Part shown: in pieces, positions 22,060 through 24,702 of the stretch
Layout: each line of letters opens with the position of its first letter
Position numbering within the stretch: position 1 is the first letter of the stretch
Assembly (NCBI GenBank): GCA_964399235.1
Contig: CAYNQC010000011.1
Location: 1 to 24,702 of the forward strand
From: DASPPK01 sp964399235
Lineage (GTDB): Archaea; Thermoproteota; Bathyarchaeia; Bathyarchaeales; Bathycorpusculaceae
Reading direction: 5' to 3'
Length of the DNA: 24,702 nucleotides
Notes under the pieces: generated by a model
The model's database searches: none
The model's input: the letters and a program-made list of their open reading frames with translations, nothing else
Told to the model about the DNA's origin: nothing
Program-made: the position numbers and the translations under genes

Positions 22060-23355
22060 TTATTTGCTCTTTGGTCTGGCGACTTTGAGTGCAAATAGAA
22101 TTGTGCCAATCAGCACGATTGTTGAAGAAACATAGAAGACATTTGCATATGCAGTATATGAGGATCGTCCGTAGAGGCTGACCTGCAAATCTGCAAGGGG
22201 TCCGCCAATCAGAAAACCTGCGGGCCCCCAGCTCAAGGCTAGGACCGTGTTGAATCTGCTGAGAAGCCTTCCTCTCCGGTCTCTGGGTATGAGGTCGCCC
22301 GCAAAAACAAGACCTACTGTTTGGATTGTCCAGAATGAAACGCCATTCAGTCCGTAGACGAGTGCCATCAGAGATGCGTCGGAGGCAAATGGATACAGCA
22401 GAGGCGTGATCACTGCGAAGCTCAGTCCAAACAACAGAATCTTGATTCTTCCGAATTTGTCTGAGAGTCTTCCTGCAGCTAGACTTGCTATCATTCCCCC
22501 CACGGTCCATGCTGAAAGAACCAAGCTCATCTGAGTATCTGTGAAGTTCAGTCCTTGCGGGAGCTTTATGAAGAGGAGGAAAATTTGGTTGATGCAGGCA
22601 GCGCCAAGAACGATCATTATCATGGATAGGAGAAAGAGGGTGTATGCTCCCTGATTCTGCGTGTCTAGCTTAGTTTCCTGCGGTTGTGCTTCGGGCTCCG
22701 TCGGTTGCGGCGAAGGTGTTTGTTTAGGCTTCATCGTTCTTGAGGTCAAAGCCATAAGTCCGGCTCCAGCCAGCAGCAATGCGGTTACAATGTAGAAGAT
22801 CGTTCCGTTTCTGAAGCCTTCTCCTTCACCGTATAGAAAGCCGGCAAACAGGATCCCTACCATCCGTCCGAGCGAAGCGATGAAATTCATCCCACCTATC
22901 ACTCTTCCCCGGATGCTGGGGGTTGTGGCGTCCGTCAGGAGTGCTGCCCAGCCTACGTCTGACATGGACCAGAAGAATTCGAGGATGGAGAGACCGAAGA
23001 TTATCGCTAGGCCCGCCATGTAGGGACTTCCAAGGTTAATTAATCCCGTATGCAGTAAGAAGACGATTATGTATGCACCCGCCGCTATCGTTTCGCCTGC
23101 CATGATGAGTCTTGCCCTGACTTTTTGTCTGTCGCAGATTTTTCCCCAAAGCAGGTTCTGACCCAAGGATGATGCAATCATGTTCAGTGTGCCGAGTGCG
23201 GCCGTTGATGTGACATTGTTCATTAAAGTGAACAGGTAGTTGATCATGAATGTGTAGAAAACTCCTCTGCGGAGGAATGTGAGAAACTCGAAAACGCCTA
23301 GGTTGAAAAACGTCTTTCGTCGCGACGTTCCGTTTTCGTACTCTAGGTTTTCCAA
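22060..23355 (-). CDS. major facilitator superfamily transporter
   Basis: Integral membrane carrier of 431 residues with about 12 hydrophobic segments in two halves. Half one begins FFNLGVFEFLTFLRRGVFYTFMINYLFTLM. The loop motif A in half one is degenerate (GKICDRQKVRARL); the matching one in half two, GRLSDKFGRIKILL, is good. The central cytoplasmic loop is Pro/Gln/Glu-rich (KPKQTPSPQPTEPEAQPQETK). RGRVIGGMNFIASLGRMVG and RRGRLLSRFNTVLALSWGPAGFLIG resemble the paired motif of drug or sugar exporters. The TTG start has GAGGGG about five bases upstream. Substrate cannot be predicted. A 10-bp palindrome lies upstream. Confidence 0.9.
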   Translation of the reverse strand: MENLEYENGTSRRKTFFNLGVFEFLTFLRRGVFYTFMINYLFTLMNNVTSTAALGTLNMIASSLGQNLLWGKICDRQKVRARLIMAGETIAAGAYIIVFLLHTGLINLGSPYMAGLAIIFGLSILEFFWSMSDVGWAALLTDATTPSIRGRVIGGMNFIASLGRMVGILFAGFLYGEGEGFRNGTIFYIVTALLLAGAGLMALTSRTMKPKQTPSPQPTEPEAQPQETKLDTQNQGAYTLFLLSMIMIVLGAACINQIFLLFIKLPQGLNFTDTQMSLVLSAWTVGGMIASLAAGRLSDKFGRIKILLFGLSFAVITPLLYPFASDASLMALVYGLNGVSFWTIQTVGLVFAGDLIPRDRRGRLLSRFNTVLALSWGPAGFLIGGPLADLQVSLYGRSSYTAYANVFYVSSTIVLIGTILFALKVARPKSK

Positions 23356-23374
23356 GCGACCCCTCTGTCAATGT

Positions 23375-23384
23375 ACAACGTTGT
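23375..23384. promoter_or_regulatory. 10-bp palindrome upstream of the MFS gene
   Basis: ACAACGTTGT is a perfect palindrome 20 nt upstream of the transporter start, in the 65-nt gap after the aminopeptidase gene. It could be a repressor site, but short palindromes are common by chance. Confidence 0.2.
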
Positions 23385-23420
23385 TGAATGAAAAGGGATC
23401 TGATAGAAATAGGTTGTCCG

Positions 23421-24518
23421 TTAGATCAGGGATTTCCCGTTTTTGTAGAACAGCTTATCGTCTGCGTAGATTTCTCCGTGCTTGTTCATGTCTTTAAGCA
23501 TGTCCCAGTGAATAGGTGACTTGTTTTGGCCGCCGGTTTCTGGATAGGCGTTGCCTAGTGCCATGTGTATCGTGCCGCCTATTTTTTCGTCGAACAGCAT
23601 GTTTTTGGTGAACCTTGTTATTCCGTAGTTGGTTCCTATGGCTGCTTCTCCGATGCGGTCTGCGCCTTCTATCTTCAGTGTTTGCTGCAGGAATTCATCG
23701 CCTTTTGCTGCTGAAGCTTTTACTACTTTTCCGTCTTTGAACGCGAGTCTTACGTCTTCGACTTCTCTGCCTGCGTAGATGGCTGGGTAGGTGAACCGTA
23801 CTGTTCCGTTCACGGAGTTTTCGATGGGTGTGGTGAAGACTTCGCCGTCTGGCATGTTTTCGTGTCCGCTGCAGTTTATCCATTTTCTCCCTTTGGCGTT
23901 GAACTTTAAGTCTGTGTCTTCGCCTACTAGCCGAATCTCGTTTGTTTGGTTTAGGAAATCGCAGATTTTCTGTTGTTGGGTGTGGATCTTTTTCCATTCT
24001 GCAATTGGGTCTTGCCTGTCGACGAGGCAGCTGCTGTAGACGAAGTCTTCGTATTCTTGAAGTGACATGGATGCTTCTTGTGCTTCAGCGTTTATCGGAT
24101 AAGACAGCCCTGTCCATCTGAGTTTGCCTTCGGCGACGCGTCTATGGAATATGTCCATCACTTCTTTTCCAGACACTGCGCGCATTCTGAATTTCGCAGG
24201 GTCTACGTTTGACAGTGCTTTTGGACTTGGCTCGCAGAAGATTCCTATGTCCACGTCCACATTCTCTGCCACAAACTTCCTGAAAGGAGAGGCAAAACTG
24301 AGCTGATTTTCCTTTGCGTATTTATAGAACGTGTATTGAAGGTCCAAGTTTGCAAGGACAAAGGGGTGTGCGCCGCATAGCAGGCATTCTTTGTAAATTT
24401 CGTTGATGAGCGGGAAGGCTTGTTCGGTTCCCCGGATGATCACTTGTTCATTTGGCTTGACGTTAACACTGTAATGCACGCAGAGTTGTGCGAGCTTTTC
24501 GATTCGTTGGTCTACCAT
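23421..24518 (-). CDS. M29-type aminopeptidase
   Basis: Metal-dependent exopeptidase of the thermophilic metalloprotease family (aminopeptidase T/AmpS). The metal and catalytic region is at the C-terminus: MPDGEVFTTPIENSVNG, EAAIGTNYGITRFTKNMLFDEKIGGTIHMALGNAYPETGGQNKSPIHWDM, holding the conserved Glu, His and Asp ligands. Upstream is the N-terminal domain with KLAQLCVHYSVNVKPNEQVIIRG. The open frame allows GTG at 24527, but that codon is inside GGTG, which sits six bases before ATG 24518, so ATG 24518 is the likely start, giving 365 residues. A minus-strand TATA-like box lies at 24560-24568. No signal peptide, so it is cytoplasmic. Confidence 0.92.
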   Translation of the reverse strand: MVDQRIEKLAQLCVHYSVNVKPNEQVIIRGTEQAFPLINEIYKECLLCGAHPFVLANLDLQYTFYKYAKENQLSFASPFRKFVAENVDVDIGIFCEPSPKALSNVDPAKFRMRAVSGKEVMDIFHRRVAEGKLRWTGLSYPINAEAQEASMSLQEYEDFVYSSCLVDRQDPIAEWKKIHTQQQKICDFLNQTNEIRLVGEDTDLKFNAKGRKWINCSGHENMPDGEVFTTPIENSVNGTVRFTYPAIYAGREVEDVRLAFKDGKVVKASAAKGDEFLQQTLKIEGADRIGEAAIGTNYGITRFTKNMLFDEKIGGTIHMALGNAYPETGGQNKSPIHWDMLKDMNKHGEIYADDKLFYKNGKSLI

Positions 24519-24559
24519 GTGTTGCACCGTTCGGAAGAAAAAAGGTAACCGTGGTGTTG

Positions 24560-24568
24560 CTTAAAACC
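24560..24568 (-). promoter_or_regulatory. TATA-like box for the aminopeptidase
   Basis: The minus strand reads GGTTTTAAGC about 45 nt upstream of ATG 24518, giving a predicted leader of roughly 20 nt that contains the GGTG site. Confidence 0.4.
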
Positions 24569-24670
24569 TTGCTGTCAACGAGTGACTGAAATATGGGGGT
24601 CTGGTGTCGGCGTGACTTTGATCTTTTCCAGTTGGGCTTGGAATTCTCAAAAGACGGTGGGGTTTGATGC

Positions 24671-24698
24671 TGTTTTTTTCGGTGACAAGTTTTATAAG
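24671..24698 (+). promoter_or_regulatory. T-run and TATA box at the window end
   Basis: A seven-T run at 24673-24679 is followed by GTTTTATAAG at 24689-24698, a good archaeal box A pointing to a + strand gene or RNA beyond the window. Positions 24569-24670 hold no ORF or recognised RNA. Confidence 0.4.
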
Positions 24699-24702
24699 TT
24701 AC

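Noticed and set aside
22049..22510. Minus-strand 153-aa frame
   Set aside because: Shifted frame of the MFS transporter, rich in Arg and without domain features.
1..24702. CRISPR array, insertion sequence, prophage or defence island
   Set aside because: No regularly spaced repeats, transposase, integrase or Cas-like protein was seen on either strand.

Overview
This window comes from an archaeal chromosome. The evidence is the archaeal-type ribosomal proteins (eL18, eS8), RNA polymerase subunits Rpo3/RpoD and Rpo10/RpoN, an SRP19 gene, an isopentenyl phosphate kinase, an archaeal GluRS, and TATA-box promoters such as the one at 1434-1443. The enolase style, the Smc-ScpA-ScpB set, the membrane-anchored cohesin-domain protein and frequent TTG starts suggest a Bathyarchaeia/Thaumarchaeota-related lineage. 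That placement is inferred from remembered family features, not from a tree.

Region 1 (1-1490): a ferritin-like helical protein on the + strand converges on a cohesin-domain, membrane-anchored protein on the - strand. The cohesin gene is split by an apparent one-base deletion near 1240. A divergent promoter region (about 1411-1490) separates it from the next block.

Region 2 (1491-14301): 17 co-directional genes with overlaps or very short gaps: uS13, uS4, uS11, RpoD, eL18, uL13, uS9, RpoN, enolase, uS2, MEMO-family protein, mevalonate kinase, isopentenyl phosphate kinase, type 2 IPP isomerase, polyprenyl diphosphate synthase, GluRS and SRP19. It joins small-subunit ribosome assembly, RNA polymerase assembly, a glycolytic enzyme, isoprenoid lipid precursor synthesis, tRNA charging and membrane-protein targeting. 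The only sizeable internal spacer is 95 nt between uS11 and RpoD, and it holds a 7-bp long-range inverted repeat. RpoK, usually expected between RpoN and enolase, is absent there.

Region 3 (14302-20376, - strand): reading with transcription, a DUF2096-type protein, then smc, scpA and scpB with overlapping ends (a complete prokaryotic condensin operon), then eS8 from its own promoter. Between SRP19 and eS8 lies a possible single-pass membrane microprotein.

Region 4 (20377-24702): a nitroreductase, a 73-aa orphan protein, an adenosine-specific-kinase-family protein, an MFS transporter and an M29-type aminopeptidase. Most have their own recognisable TATA boxes. A hairpin plus T-run lies between the convergent genes at 21477-21512, and overlapping palindromes at 21135-21154 look like an operator.

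Start codons were chosen with the local Shine-Dalgarno style (GGTG, GAGGTG or GGAGG about 5-10 nt upstream), which moved several starts inward from the longest open frame. No tRNA, rRNA, CRISPR array, transposase, integrase or phage gene was seen. This is mostly a housekeeping region. I found no complete undescribed system; the most unusual items are the MEMO gene inside the isoprenoid run, the broken cohesin gene, the two small orphan proteins and the possible regulatory spacers.
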